A stretch of 64,000 bases of DNA from Clostridiaceae bacterium (GTDB taxonomy: Bacteria > Bacillota > Clostridia > Oscillospirales > Acutalibacteraceae). The notes under the pieces were generated by a model. The model did not search any database and had not been told where the DNA came from. It saw nothing but the letters and a program-made list of their open reading frames with translations. The stretch is taken from contig JAUMVO010000001.1 in assembly GCA_030530095.1 (NCBI GenBank), forward strand, positions 62,001-126,000. Reading direction: 5' to 3'. The translations under genes and the position numbers were made by a program. Positions 51,339 to 59,183 of the stretch are shown piece after piece; position 1 is the stretch's first letter; every line of letters starts with the position of its first letter.

Positions 51339-51970
51339 TGGCAATCAAGGTCGAGAGCCTTCCGTTAGGACCGGTAGGCGCAAACACTTATATAGTCACC
51401 GACGAAGCGTCGGGTCTGTCCGCGGTAATTGACTGCGGAGCGTTCACACCGCAGCTTCGTGAAAAGTTGAGAGATAAGACGGTTAAGTATATAATGCTCA
51501 CTCACGGCCACTATGACCACATTTTAGGCGTGTATGACTTAAAGCAGGCGACGGGCGCTGAGGTGCTTATTCATAAGGACGACGCCAACTGCCTTTACGA
51601 CTCAATGGCAAGTCTTGCGTTTTATAATTACGGTCAGGCTCAGCAACCGCTTAATGCCGACAGAGTGCTTACCGAGGGCGACAGAATCGAGCTCGGTCAG
51701 ACCGTTTTCAGAGTAATGAACACCAAGGGCCACACCGAAGGAAGCGTGCTTTATATTGACGAAGCGGATCGTGTAATATTCTCGGGCGACACGCTGTTTG
51801 CGGGAAGCTACGGCAGAACCGACCTGCCCGGCGGCGACGACGGCAAAATGCTCAATTCGCTCAGACGAATCAAAGCTCTCGAAGGCGACTACAAGATTTT
51901 CACCGGTCATGATCATAGTACCACTCTTGAAGAAGAGCGAAAGTTCAACGTTTATTTACGGAGTTCGTAA
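51338..51970 (+). CDS. Metallo-beta-lactamase-fold hydrolase (glyoxalase II-like)
   Basis: A 210-residue MBL-fold protein. It has the metal motif LTHGHYDHILG (HGHYDH, residues 56-61), a later His in NTKGHTEGSVLY, Asp in IFSGDTLFAGSYGRTDLPGGD and a final His in IFTGHDHSTTLEEE. This short form, next to relA-dtd, is a conserved neighbour in Clostridia. It is related to glyoxalase II/YcbL-type thioesterases, but the substrate is not proven. The start overlaps the dtd stop by one base and the stop overlaps the hemZ start. Confidence 0.92.
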   Translation: MAIKVESLPLGPVGANTYIVTDEASGLSAVIDCGAFTPQLREKLRDKTVKYIMLTHGHYDHILGVYDLKQATGAEVLIHKDDANCLYDSMASLAFYNYGQAQQPLNADRVLTEGDRIELGQTVFRVMNTKGHTEGSVLYIDEADRVIFSGDTLFAGSYGRTDLPGGDDGKMLNSLRRIKALEGDYKIFTGHDHSTTLEEERKFNVYLRSS

Positions 51971-53427
51971 TGCTGCTTGAAATACTGAATCACAAATATC
52001 AGTACGAAGCCGAAAAGCTGACGAGGATTTTTTATCCGAACGAGAAAATCACCGTTGTCAACGAAAAAAGCACACCCGACAGCGAAGCGGTGCTGACCAC
52101 TCTTTTTTCGGACGGCTTCGTTACGGTAGAATACAAAAACGAAAACGGCGATACGCTTTATACAAGGCGAGAAAGCACCGACGGCGTTTCGGACAAAGAG
52201 CTTCTGATGGCGCAGCTGATGTTTGAGGCGCTCACACGCGTCACGGGCTATACGCCGAAGTGGGGCATACTCACGGGCATAAGACCGTCGAAGCTTCTTA
52301 TTGCGCTTAAAAATAAGTACGGTGACGAAGAGGGCATAAGGCGCTTTCGCGAGGACTATCTCGTCAGCGCCGAGAAAACCGCGCTTGCCGACTCGGTTGC
52401 AAAGGCCGAAGAAAAGATTATTTCTCTTTCCGTGCCTGAGTCGTTCAGCCTTTACGTTTCGATACCGTTTTGCCCGACGCGTTGCTCATACTGCTCGTTT
52501 GTTTCACACGATATGACGAGCACCACTATCAAAAAACTGATGCCCGACTATGTCGCGTTTCTTATAAAGGAAATTGAAGCGACGGCTGAAATCGCAAACA
52601 ATCTGGGGCTCAGACTTGAGAGCATATATTACGGCGGCGGCACGCCGACCACTCTCGACGAAGCACAGCTTGCCGATGTAATTAGGGCGGTTGAAGCTAA
52701 CTTCGATTTGTCGAAGCTCAGAGAATACACAATCGAAGCGGGGCGTCCCGACACCGTTACCGACGAAAAGCTAAGAATTATGAAGGCGGCGGGAGTGTCG
52801 AGAATAAGCATTAACCCGCAGTCGTTTTCCGATGAGGTGCTCGAAGCTATCGGCAGAAAGCACACTTCAAAGCAAACTCTTGAAGCCTTCGATATGGCGA
52901 GAAGGGCAGGCTTTGATAATATAAATACCGACCTTATTGCAGGTCTGCCGAAGGACAGCCTTGACGGTTTCAAGGCTTCGCTTGATATGGCGGTTGAACT
53001 CGGAGCCGAGAATATAACCGTTCACACGCTTGCACTCAAGCGCTCGTCGTATATGGGCGGCGAGGGCACGGTTGCCGTCAGGCGCAACGAGGAAACTCAG
53101 GCTATGCTCGCATACGCTTACAGTACGCTTACGGACAACGGCTGGCATCCTTACTATATGTACCGCCAGACAAGAAGCCTTGGCAATCTCGAAAACACGG
53201 GCTACTGCAAACAGGGCAGGGAATGTCTTTACAACGTCTTTATGATAGAGGAGTGCCATTCCGTGCTTGCCGTCGGTGCGGGCGCGGTTACAAGACTCAA
53301 GGCTCCGCACGGCGATAAAATCGACCGAATATTCAATTTCAAATATCCGTATGAATATATAGACGGATTTGACGAGCTTATTAACAGAAAACAGGCAATA
53401 ACTCAATTCTATAACGAAAACAGGTGA
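51970..53427 (+). CDS. hemZ: Radical SAM coproporphyrinogen III oxidase-like protein
   Basis: A 485-residue radical SAM enzyme of the oxygen-independent coproporphyrinogen oxidase family. A roughly 155-residue N-terminal extension includes WGILTGIRPSKLL. The iron-sulfur site is SIPFCPTRCSYCSF (Cys168, Cys172, Cys175), then IYYGGGTPTTLDE, TIEAGRPDTV, RISINPQSFSDEVLEAIGR and FDNINTDLIAGLPKDS. The extension and the place after relA-dtd-MBL mark it as HemZ. HemZ-type proteins are proposed to act in anaerobic heme synthesis, but some relatives are heme chaperones (HemW-like), so activity is inferred. Confidence 0.92.
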   Translation: MLLEILNHKYQYEAEKLTRIFYPNEKITVVNEKSTPDSEAVLTTLFSDGFVTVEYKNENGDTLYTRRESTDGVSDKELLMAQLMFEALTRVTGYTPKWGILTGIRPSKLLIALKNKYGDEEGIRRFREDYLVSAEKTALADSVAKAEEKIISLSVPESFSLYVSIPFCPTRCSYCSFVSHDMTSTTIKKLMPDYVAFLIKEIEATAEIANNLGLRLESIYYGGGTPTTLDEAQLADVIRAVEANFDLSKLREYTIEAGRPDTVTDEKLRIMKAAGVSRISINPQSFSDEVLEAIGRKHTSKQTLEAFDMARRAGFDNINTDLIAGLPKDSLDGFKASLDMAVELGAENITVHTLALKRSSYMGGEGTVAVRRNEETQAMLAYAYSTLTDNGWHPYYMYRQTRSLGNLENTGYCKQGRECLYNVFMIEECHSVLAVGAGAVTRLKAPHGDKIDRIFNFKYPYEYIDGFDELINRKQAITQFYNENR

Positions 53428-53431
53428 AACT

Positions 53432-54355
53432 ATGGGAATGATGAACAACCGAATCGAATACATAAACGAGCTTGCCCGCGACAATCCGCAGGCGCTTGTC
53501 GCACGTGCCGAGCTTCGTTACAGAAATATTGTAAACAATATTGCCGAGCGTGCGCTTGACGAGCCGGGCAGAAAGATAGTTATGCTTTCCGGTCCGTCCT
53601 CGTCGGGCAAGACCACGACTGCCAGACGGCTCGCCGATACCTTCACCTCGCTGGGTATGGATACACATGTAATCTCTTTAGATGATTTTTATCTGAACCG
53701 TGAACAGATACCCGGCTACGCCGAGGGCAACCCCGACTATGAAACGGTTGAGGCGCTTGACCTGCCGTATCTGTCCGAAACCCTGCAGAGCCTTATGTCG
53801 GGTGCCGAGACCGATATGCCCAGCTTTGACTTTACGGTCGGCAGGAGAAGCGATAAGTACAACAAGCTGACTCTTGACAAGAACGACGCCGTAATCGTCG
53901 AGGGACTTCACGCGCTCAATCCGATTATAGCGAGCGGTCTTGATACTCACAGGGTGATGAAAATATATATCAACGTCTCTTCGCGTATTTATGACAACAA
54001 GGGCAAAATAATTCTCAACCGAAGAAATATACGTTTCGTAAGGCGAATGATACGCGACTATAACTTCAGAGCAAGCTCGGTAAACAACACCTTCCAGCTC
54101 TGGGATAACGTGTTAAGGGGAGAGGATCTTTATCTTTTCCCGTATAAGGATTTTGCGGATTTCAGAATTAATTCAATACATCTGTGCGAACCCTGCCTGT
54201 TCAGGGATACCGCGATAGAGCTTCTCGAGAGCGCCGAGCTTGACGACGAGTTTCAGGCTGACGCGCGCAGGCTGATTAATTCGCTTAAGAAATTCCAGTC
54301 TCTCAGCTCGGAGCTTGTCCCGAAGGATTCGCTTCTCAGAGAGTTCATAGGTTAA
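53432..54355 (+). CDS. P-loop nucleoside (uridine-type) kinase
   Basis: A 307-residue kinase of the uridine kinase/phosphoribulokinase family: Walker A in MLSGPSSSGKTTTARRLAD (about residues 51-63), DDFYLNREQIPGYAEGNPDYE, the LEAL/YLSETLQSL segment, VIVEGLHALNP (Walker B-like) and IRFVRRMIRDYNFRASS. Many Clostridia homologues carry an N-terminal TGS domain. This one has only a roughly 45-residue helical N-terminus. It is expected to phosphorylate uridine or cytidine. It lies 4 nt after hemZ with AGGTGA as ribosome site. Confidence 0.87.
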   Translation: MGMMNNRIEYINELARDNPQALVARAELRYRNIVNNIAERALDEPGRKIVMLSGPSSSGKTTTARRLADTFTSLGMDTHVISLDDFYLNREQIPGYAEGNPDYETVEALDLPYLSETLQSLMSGAETDMPSFDFTVGRRSDKYNKLTLDKNDAVIVEGLHALNPIIASGLDTHRVMKIYINVSSRIYDNKGKIILNRRNIRFVRRMIRDYNFRASSVNNTFQLWDNVLRGEDLYLFPYKDFADFRINSIHLCEPCLFRDTAIELLESAELDDEFQADARRLINSLKKFQSLSSELVPKDSLLREFIG

Positions 54356-54386
54356 TCTGACCCAAAAAGATACAAGGGGTGATTCG

Positions 54387-56168
54387 TTGGCTGCAAAGAG
54401 AAAAAGCCAGTCACTGTTAAACGGCGCGATGGTGCTCGCCGCCGCAACACTGATAGTTAAAATTATCGGAATCCTCTATAAGATTCCGCTTTCAAATATG
54501 GTCGGCGCGGTCGGCAGAGGCTATTTTGACTCTGCATATAATCTCTATATTCCGATTTATACGATTTCGATGGCGGGCCTGCCCGTAGCGGTTTCCAAAA
54601 TGGTTTCGCAGCAGATGGCACTCGGAAAATTCAGAGATGTCAAAATAACCTTCAAGGTTGCCGCAAGACTGTTTCTGATTTCGGGTACGCTGGGCACGCT
54701 CTTACTGCTGATACTCGCATTCCCTTACGCATATCTTGCAAAGAGTCTTGAAGCCCTGCCTGCAATTTTTGCTATAACTCCGTCGATTTTCTTCTGCTGT
54801 ATAATGTCGATTTACCGCGGCTATTACAACGGACTTCGCAATATGACGCCGACGGCCATGAGCCAGGTCTGGGAAGCGGCGGGCAAGGTTGTGTTCGGCC
54901 TTGCGTGCGCAAAGTTTTCCGTCACCTACGGCTATTCGCGCTTTGAGCAGGGACTTACGGTTTACGGAAAGACCGTCGGTACCGAAGCCGAAGCGGCGTC
55001 GGCTATCTATCCATACGCTGCGGCGGCTGCTGCGATAGGCGTTACGGTCGGTACGATTATCGGTATGATTTATATGATGATAATCTATCGTATGAAGGGC
55101 GACGGCATAACGCGTGCCGAGCTTGCCGGTGCGCCGAAGCCCGAGCGTTCGGGAAGCATAGCAAAGGCTCTTATGGCGCTGGCAATCCCCGTTGTTGCTT
55201 CGAGCCTCGTTTTCAGCGTAACGAATCTTATCGATGCTATGACTATTCAGAACAGACTTGCCACGATGATAGCCGATAATCTCGACTTCATCCGTCAGCT
55301 TTACAGTGAACAGCTGACCGCAAGAAGCATACTGGATGCCGATATACCGAAGTATCTCTACGGCGCTTATACCATGTCGCTTGACTTCAAGAATCTTATT
55401 CCGTCGATTACAATGACGCTCGGTGTCAGCGCAATTCCCGCTCTTTCGGCGGCATGGGCGCTCAAGGATAAGGCTCAGCTGAAGGGCTCGGTTGAATCCG
55501 TTCTGCGCGTTACCATGATGTTCGCGCTTCCTGCAGGTATCGGTATGGGCGCGCTGGCCTTCCCGATTTTACAGATGATGTACGAGACGGGCAAATCCGC
55601 CGACGCGGTTTCGATAGCCGCGCCTATAATGGCGGCATACGGCTACACGATATTCCTGATTTCTCTGTCACAGCCTATGACGAATATGCTTCAGGCGATA
55701 GGCTACGCCAAGATACCCGTTATTTCGCTTTCCGTTGGAGCAATAGCGAAGGTTATCACAAACTACATTTTCATCGGCATTCCGTCAATTAATATCAACG
55801 GCGCGGTTGTAGGCACGGTAGTCTGCTACACGATAATCGTTGTTGTCAATCTGTTTTTCCTGCTCAGGTACACCAAAGTAAAGCTTGACTTTATGAGCGT
55901 GGCCGTAAAGCCGCTTATCTGCAGCGTGCTCAGCGGCGTCGCCGCTTACACAAGCTACGGCATTTTCAACAGCATTTTGCCCGAAATAAACAAGGGCGGA
56001 CACTCAATTACGAACATAATTGCAACCGTAATTGCCGTCGGCTTTGCAGTCACAATATATGCGATTTCGATGCTTCTTGTCGGCGGAATAGTCAGAGATG
56101 ACATAATTATGCTGCCAAAAGGCGCTAAAATCGCAAAATTCCTTGAAAAATATGGCTTTTTACAGTAA
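54387..56168 (+). CDS. SpoVB/MurJ-like MOP-superfamily polysaccharide flippase
   Basis: A 593-residue integral membrane protein with about 14 hydrophobic helices, starting LLNGAMVLAAATLIVKIIGILYK. It then has MVGAVGRGYFDSAYNLYIPIY, SMAGLPVAVSKMVS, FFCCIMSIYRGYYNGLRNM and ISLSQPMTNMLQAIGY. This is the profile of Firmicutes SpoVB/YtgP-type lipid-II or polysaccharide flippases of the MATE/MOP superfamily, used in spore cortex or wall synthesis. The TTG start is set by AAGGGGTGA 4 nt upstream. It is the last gene before mazG, which has its own promoter. Confidence 0.9.
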   Translation: MAAKRKSQSLLNGAMVLAAATLIVKIIGILYKIPLSNMVGAVGRGYFDSAYNLYIPIYTISMAGLPVAVSKMVSQQMALGKFRDVKITFKVAARLFLISGTLGTLLLLILAFPYAYLAKSLEALPAIFAITPSIFFCCIMSIYRGYYNGLRNMTPTAMSQVWEAAGKVVFGLACAKFSVTYGYSRFEQGLTVYGKTVGTEAEAASAIYPYAAAAAAIGVTVGTIIGMIYMMIIYRMKGDGITRAELAGAPKPERSGSIAKALMALAIPVVASSLVFSVTNLIDAMTIQNRLATMIADNLDFIRQLYSEQLTARSILDADIPKYLYGAYTMSLDFKNLIPSITMTLGVSAIPALSAAWALKDKAQLKGSVESVLRVTMMFALPAGIGMGALAFPILQMMYETGKSADAVSIAAPIMAAYGYTIFLISLSQPMTNMLQAIGYAKIPVISLSVGAIAKVITNYIFIGIPSININGAVVGTVVCYTIIVVVNLFFLLRYTKVKLDFMSVAVKPLICSVLSGVAAYTSYGIFNSILPEINKGGHSITNIIATVIAVGFAVTIYAISMLLVGGIVRDDIIMLPKGAKIAKFLEKYGFLQ

Positions 56169-56175
56169 AAAACAC

Positions 56176-56204
56176 TTGAAAAATACCACTATATATAGTA
56201 GAAT
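56176..56204 (+). promoter_or_regulatory. Promoter of mazG
   Basis: TTGAAA (56176-56181), 17-nt spacer, TAGAAT (56199-56204). The leader would be only about 9 nt, with AAGGA before the ATG at 56220. Confidence 0.6.
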
Positions 56205-56219
56205 ATAGAAGGATTTATT

Positions 56220-57020
56220 ATGTCAGTTGATTTTAATTTCAAAACCAAATACGGCATTGACGATTTACGCGAGATAATGCGTATTCTCCGTTCGCCCGGC
56301 GGTTGTCCCTGGGACAGGGAGCAGAATCACGCTTCAATCAAAAAATCGCTCATCGAAGAAACCTATGAGGTTATCGAGGCCATAAACAAAGAGGATGATA
56401 CTCTTCTCTGTGAGGAACTCGGCGACGTGCTGTTGCAGGTCGTTTTTCACGCACAGATGGCGGATGAGAGAAACGCCTTCGGTTTTGACGAAATTACTGA
56501 CGGTATCTGCAAGAAACTCATTGAGCGCCATCCCCACGTTTTCGGCGATATCAAGGTCGACAACAGTGCCGAGGTGCTCGTGAACTGGGAACAGATTAAG
56601 TCACAGTCCAAGAACCGCAAAACCCAGACCGATAAGATGCTTTCCGTTCCGCGCGAGCTTCCCGCTCTTATGCGCAGCACGAAGCTTCAGGAGAAGGCGG
56701 CAAAGGTCGGCTTCGACTGGGAGAATGCGGACGGAGCGTTTGATAAGATTGACGAGGAAGCGCGTGAGCTTAAGGAAGCTTATAAAAGCGGCGAAACCGA
56801 GCATATTAAAGAAGAACTCGGAGACCTGCTTTTCTCGGTGGTCAACGTTTCGAGATTTCTTGATGTTGACGCGGAGGAGGCGCTCACCTTATCGGCGGAC
56901 AAGTTCCTCAACCGTTTTGCGGTTGTCGAGAAGCTTGCCGATGAACGCGGTATCGATATGAAGTCATCGTCCATAGAGGAGCTTGACAGGCTCTGGGACG
57001 AGGCTAAAAAACTCAATTAG
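56220..57020 (+). CDS. mazG: Nucleoside triphosphate pyrophosphohydrolase MazG
   Basis: Hydrolyses NTPs and dNTPs to NMP and PPi, cleaning the nucleotide pool. The 266-residue protein contains two MazG domains. The first has CPWDREQNHASIKKSLIEETYEVIEA and EELGDVLLQVVFHAQMA; the second has KIDEEARELKEAY and EELGDLLFSVVNVSRFL. Both keep the ExxE...ExxD metal-binding residues. The length and layout match E. coli MazG. It stands upstream of hup and rqcP, as in many Firmicutes. Confidence 0.96.
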   Translation: MSVDFNFKTKYGIDDLREIMRILRSPGGCPWDREQNHASIKKSLIEETYEVIEAINKEDDTLLCEELGDVLLQVVFHAQMADERNAFGFDEITDGICKKLIERHPHVFGDIKVDNSAEVLVNWEQIKSQSKNRKTQTDKMLSVPRELPALMRSTKLQEKAAKVGFDWENADGAFDKIDEEARELKEAYKSGETEHIKEELGDLLFSVVNVSRFLDVDAEEALTLSADKFLNRFAVVEKLADERGIDMKSSSIEELDRLWDEAKKLN

Positions 57021-57075
57021 TCCATATTAAAGTGGAAACACTTTGGAAAATATTAAAAAAATGGAGGACACAAAA

Positions 57076-57348
57076 ATGAATAAGACAGAACTCGTAGCAG
57101 CAGTAGTTAAGGAAACAAAGCTTTCCAAGAAGGACGCAGAGGCAGCTGTAAAAGCTACCTTCGACACCATCACTAAGGCTCTTAAGAAGGGCAACAAAGT
57201 TCAGCTCATCGGCTTCGGCACATTCGAAGTTCGTAAGCGCGCTGCAAGAACCGGCCGTAACCCCCAGACAGGCAAAGAGATCAAGATCAAGGCTTCAAAG
57301 GTTCCCGCATTCAAGGCCGGCGCAGCTCTCAAGGACGCTGTTAAATAA
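57076..57348 (+). CDS. hup: HU-family DNA-binding protein
   Basis: A 90-residue nucleoid protein. It has [49 protein letters not shown] and the DNA-clasping arm signature [13 protein letters not shown]...[14 protein letters not shown]. The ATG at 57076 follows GGAGGA by 7 nt. An in-frame extension to 57043 would translate through that site. High-expression codons (AAG, GAC, CTC) fit an abundant protein. Ends at a strong terminator. Confidence 0.97.
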   Translation: MNKTELVAAVVKETKLSKKDAEAAVKATFDTITKALKKGNKVQLIGFGTFEVRKRAARTGRNPQTGKEIKIKASKVPAFKAGAALKDAVK

Positions 57349-57364
57349 TTTATTATTCACTTTT

Positions 57365-57397
57365 GCAGAGGAAGGCTTGTCCTTCCTCTGTTTTTTT
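57365..57397 (+). terminator. Terminator of hup
   Basis: CAGAGGAAGG / CCTTCCTCTG stem with a short loop and seven Ts. The loop and 3' arm also hold the -35 of the next promoter. Confidence 0.9.
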
Positions 57398-57405
57398 GTT
57401 ATAAT
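57377..57405 (+). promoter_or_regulatory. Promoter of rqcP, nested in the hup terminator
   Basis: TTGTCC (57377-57382) inside the terminator hairpin, 17-nt spacer, TATAAT (57400-57405). The start codon lies at 57422, so the leader is about 10 nt. Confidence 0.55.
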
Positions 57406-57421
57406 GCTTTCGGGTGATAAT

Positions 57422-57664
57422 ATGAGACTTGACAAATACCTTAAAATTTCAAGAATAATCAAACGGCGCACTATAGCCAATGAGGTCTGCGACGCAAAGC
57501 ACGTTACCGTCAACGGAAAGGTTGCGCGCGCTTCGTACGATGTCAAGGTCGGTGACGTTATCGAAATACAGTTCGGCGAGAAGCTGACAAAATACGAGGT
57601 CCTGAGCGTTCAGGAATACGCGACGAAGGAATCCGCCGCCTCAATGTTCAGGGAAATCAAATAA
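57422..57664 (+). CDS. rqcP: S4-domain RNA-binding protein RqcP (YabO/HslR-like)
   Basis: An 80-residue S4-domain protein: MRLDKYLKISRIIKRRTIANEVCDAKHVTVNGK, then the KVGDVIEIQFG strand. In Bacillus, RqcP (YabO) works with RqcH to add C-terminal alanine tails to chains stalled on split 50S subunits. The conserved place after mazG/hup supports this. The start at 57422 gives the family N-terminus (RLDKYL). Confidence 0.93.
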   Translation: MRLDKYLKISRIIKRRTIANEVCDAKHVTVNGKVARASYDVKVGDVIEIQFGEKLTKYEVLSVQEYATKESAASMFREIK

Positions 57665-57691
57665 AACTAAATACATTGAATTAAACGAACT

Positions 57692-57740
57692 CCGTCCGGC
57701 AATAATTATTGTAAGAATAATTATCGGACGGGGCTTTTTT
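57692..57740 (+). promoter_or_regulatory. Terminator-like hairpin abutting the sigG start codon
   Basis: CCGTCCG and ATAATTATT (3-nt bulge) pair with AATAATTAT and CGGACGG over a GTAAG loop. GGGC and six Ts follow, and the ATG of sigG comes immediately after (57741). The stem plus T-run is a textbook terminator. The GGGG that could serve as ribosome site lies at the base of the 3' arm. Confidence 0.7.
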
Positions 57741-58508
57741 ATGCAATACAGCAAGGTTGAAATCTGCGGCGTCAACACCGCGAAGCTTAAGGTGCTCAGA
57801 GAGAAGGAAAAGCTGGAGCTCCTGAAGCGTATAAAGGACGGCGACGCTGCCGCGCGAGACGAGCTGATAAACGGCAATCTCAGGCTCGTGCTTTCCGTAA
57901 TTCAGCGCTTTGTCAACCGCGGTGAGAATCCCGACGATTTATTTCAGGTCGGCTGCATAGGGCTTATCAAGGCGATTGACAATTTTGATATCTCTCAGAA
58001 CGTTCGCTTTTCAACCTACGCAGTGCCTATGATTATCGGCGAGATAAAGCGCTACCTTAGGGACAACAATCCCGTACGCGTCAGCCGTTCGATGAGGGAC
58101 ACTGCTTATCACGCCATGCAGGTCAAGGAACAACTGCAAAACGAGCTTAACCGCGATCCGACCGTCGAGGAAATTGCCGAGAGGCTTCAGGTCGATTGCG
58201 TTGACGTTGTGATTGCGCTCGAAGCTATCGTCGAACCCGTTTCGCTGTATGAACCCGTTTACTCGGATTCGGGCGACACGATTTTCGTGATGGACCAGAT
58301 AAGCTCGTGCGAGACCGACCGTGACTGGCTCGACGAAATAATGATGAAGCAGGCGATGGGTGAGCTTTCCGACAGGGAAAAGCAGATACTTTCGCTTCGT
58401 TTTATGAGCGGCAAAACGCAGATGGAGGTCGCTGACGAGATAGGTATCTCTCAGGCGCAGGTTTCACGGCTTGAAAAGGGCGCAATAAGCAAGATAAAAG
58501 GTCATTAA
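57741..58508 (+). CDS. sigG: Sporulation sigma factor SigG (late forespore)
   Basis: A 255-residue sigma-70 protein. MQYSKVEICGVNTAKLKVL is the diagnostic SigG N-terminus (KVEICGV). Region 2 has NGNLRLVLSVIQRFVNRGENPDDLFQVGCIGLIKAIDNFD and FSTYAVPMIIGEIKRYLRDNNPVRVSRS. Region 3 and region 4 end with SGKTQMEVADEIGISQAQVSRLEKGAI. The canonical spoIIGA-sigE partners are not upstream, where mazG-hup-rqcP lie instead. The start is certain by homology, which puts the ATG directly behind the terminator-like hairpin. Confidence 0.95.
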   Translation: MQYSKVEICGVNTAKLKVLREKEKLELLKRIKDGDAAARDELINGNLRLVLSVIQRFVNRGENPDDLFQVGCIGLIKAIDNFDISQNVRFSTYAVPMIIGEIKRYLRDNNPVRVSRSMRDTAYHAMQVKEQLQNELNRDPTVEEIAERLQVDCVDVVIALEAIVEPVSLYEPVYSDSGDTIFVMDQISSCETDRDWLDEIMMKQAMGELSDREKQILSLRFMSGKTQMEVADEIGISQAQVSRLEKGAISKIKGH

Positions 58509-58516
58509 ATACCGAA

Positions 58517-58556
58517 AACTCTGTAAAGCTTAAAAGCTTTACAGAGTTGATTTTTC
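58517..58556. terminator. Terminator between sigG and ymxH
   Basis: AACTCTGTAAAGCTT / AAGCTTTACAGAGTT stem with a 2-nt spacer, then GATTTTT. It serves both convergent genes. Confidence 0.9.
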
Positions 58557-58577
58557 TTTATTTTATGCGGGTTTCGG

Positions 58578-58877
58578 CTATCCGTCGCGAAAAACGGACG
58601 AGAGCAGACTTTCCTTAGCAGGAATACTCTCCCGACGCGGCAAATCGCAGTCAACGAGTATCGTATCGTCGCCGATAACCTGTATTTTTTCATATTCTAT
58701 TCTTATTTTTTCGCCCTTTTTGCCGATTGAAAATCCGCGCGGCTTTATACAGACGGTCACCGCCGTCAGCTTGCCGCAGGTCATATCGAATTCGAAGTCG
58801 TCGGCAGTTCCCAGACACGCGCCGTCGCGCAGGTTGATAATCTCCTTTTCAAACAATTCACTCATACAGCATTTCAT
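58578..58877 (-). CDS. YlmC/YmxH-family PRC-barrel sporulation protein
   Basis: A 99-residue protein. It has LFEKEIINLRDGACLGTADDFEFDMTCGKLTAVTV, then GEKIRIEYEKIQVIGDDTILVDC, the PRC-barrel pattern of the YlmC/YmxH family. Members are widespread in spore formers and often next to sigG, as here. Their biochemical role is not known. The start at 58877 follows GAGGTG. Repeat copy 2 ends only 50 bp upstream of the start codon, where the promoter should be. Confidence 0.88.
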   Translation of the reverse strand: MKCCMSELFEKEIINLRDGACLGTADDFEFDMTCGKLTAVTVCIKPRGFSIGKKGEKIRIEYEKIQVIGDDTILVDCDLPRRESIPAKESLLSSVFRDG

Positions 58878-58926
58878 ACACTCACCTCATTTTTATATGT
58901 ATATGAAGCTGCCGCTGCAATTATGA

Positions 58927-59132
58927 AAATCGGAGTTTGTCGATGCGATTGACGGCGAGCATTCAGCGCCCCTTGTTAAAGGGGAGAGGGCCAGCGAACG
59001 CTGGCGAGGGGATTCAAGAAAGCTTGATATAACAATAAAAAGGAATCCCACCACCGCCATACGGCGGTCCCCCTCCCTTTGACAAGGGAGGCTGGTGTCC
59101 TTTCGAGCTTTCTCCCCGATAAACTCAAATTT
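58927..59132. repeat. MITE-like repeat, copy 2
   Basis: Same orientation and near-identical core (58951-59101) to 26199-26405, with inverted termini AAATCGGAGTTTGTCG and the complement of AAATTTGAGTTTATCG. The left end here matches the complement of the right end of copy 1, and vice versa, which confirms that the ends are equivalent inverted repeats. The large palindrome is altered by one base (ACCGCCATACGGCGGT). It lies between glnA and ymxH, both on the minus strand. Confidence 0.85.
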
Positions 59133-59136
59133 GCCA

Positions 59137-59170
59137 AATAAAAACAAGGCAGGAATATTCCTGCCTTGTC
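59137..59170 (-). terminator. Terminator of glnA
   Basis: Minus strand: ACAAGGCAGGAATATTCCTGCCTTGT perfect stem followed by a run of Ts. Confidence 0.9.
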
Positions 59171-59183
59171 TGTAATTCGGTTA

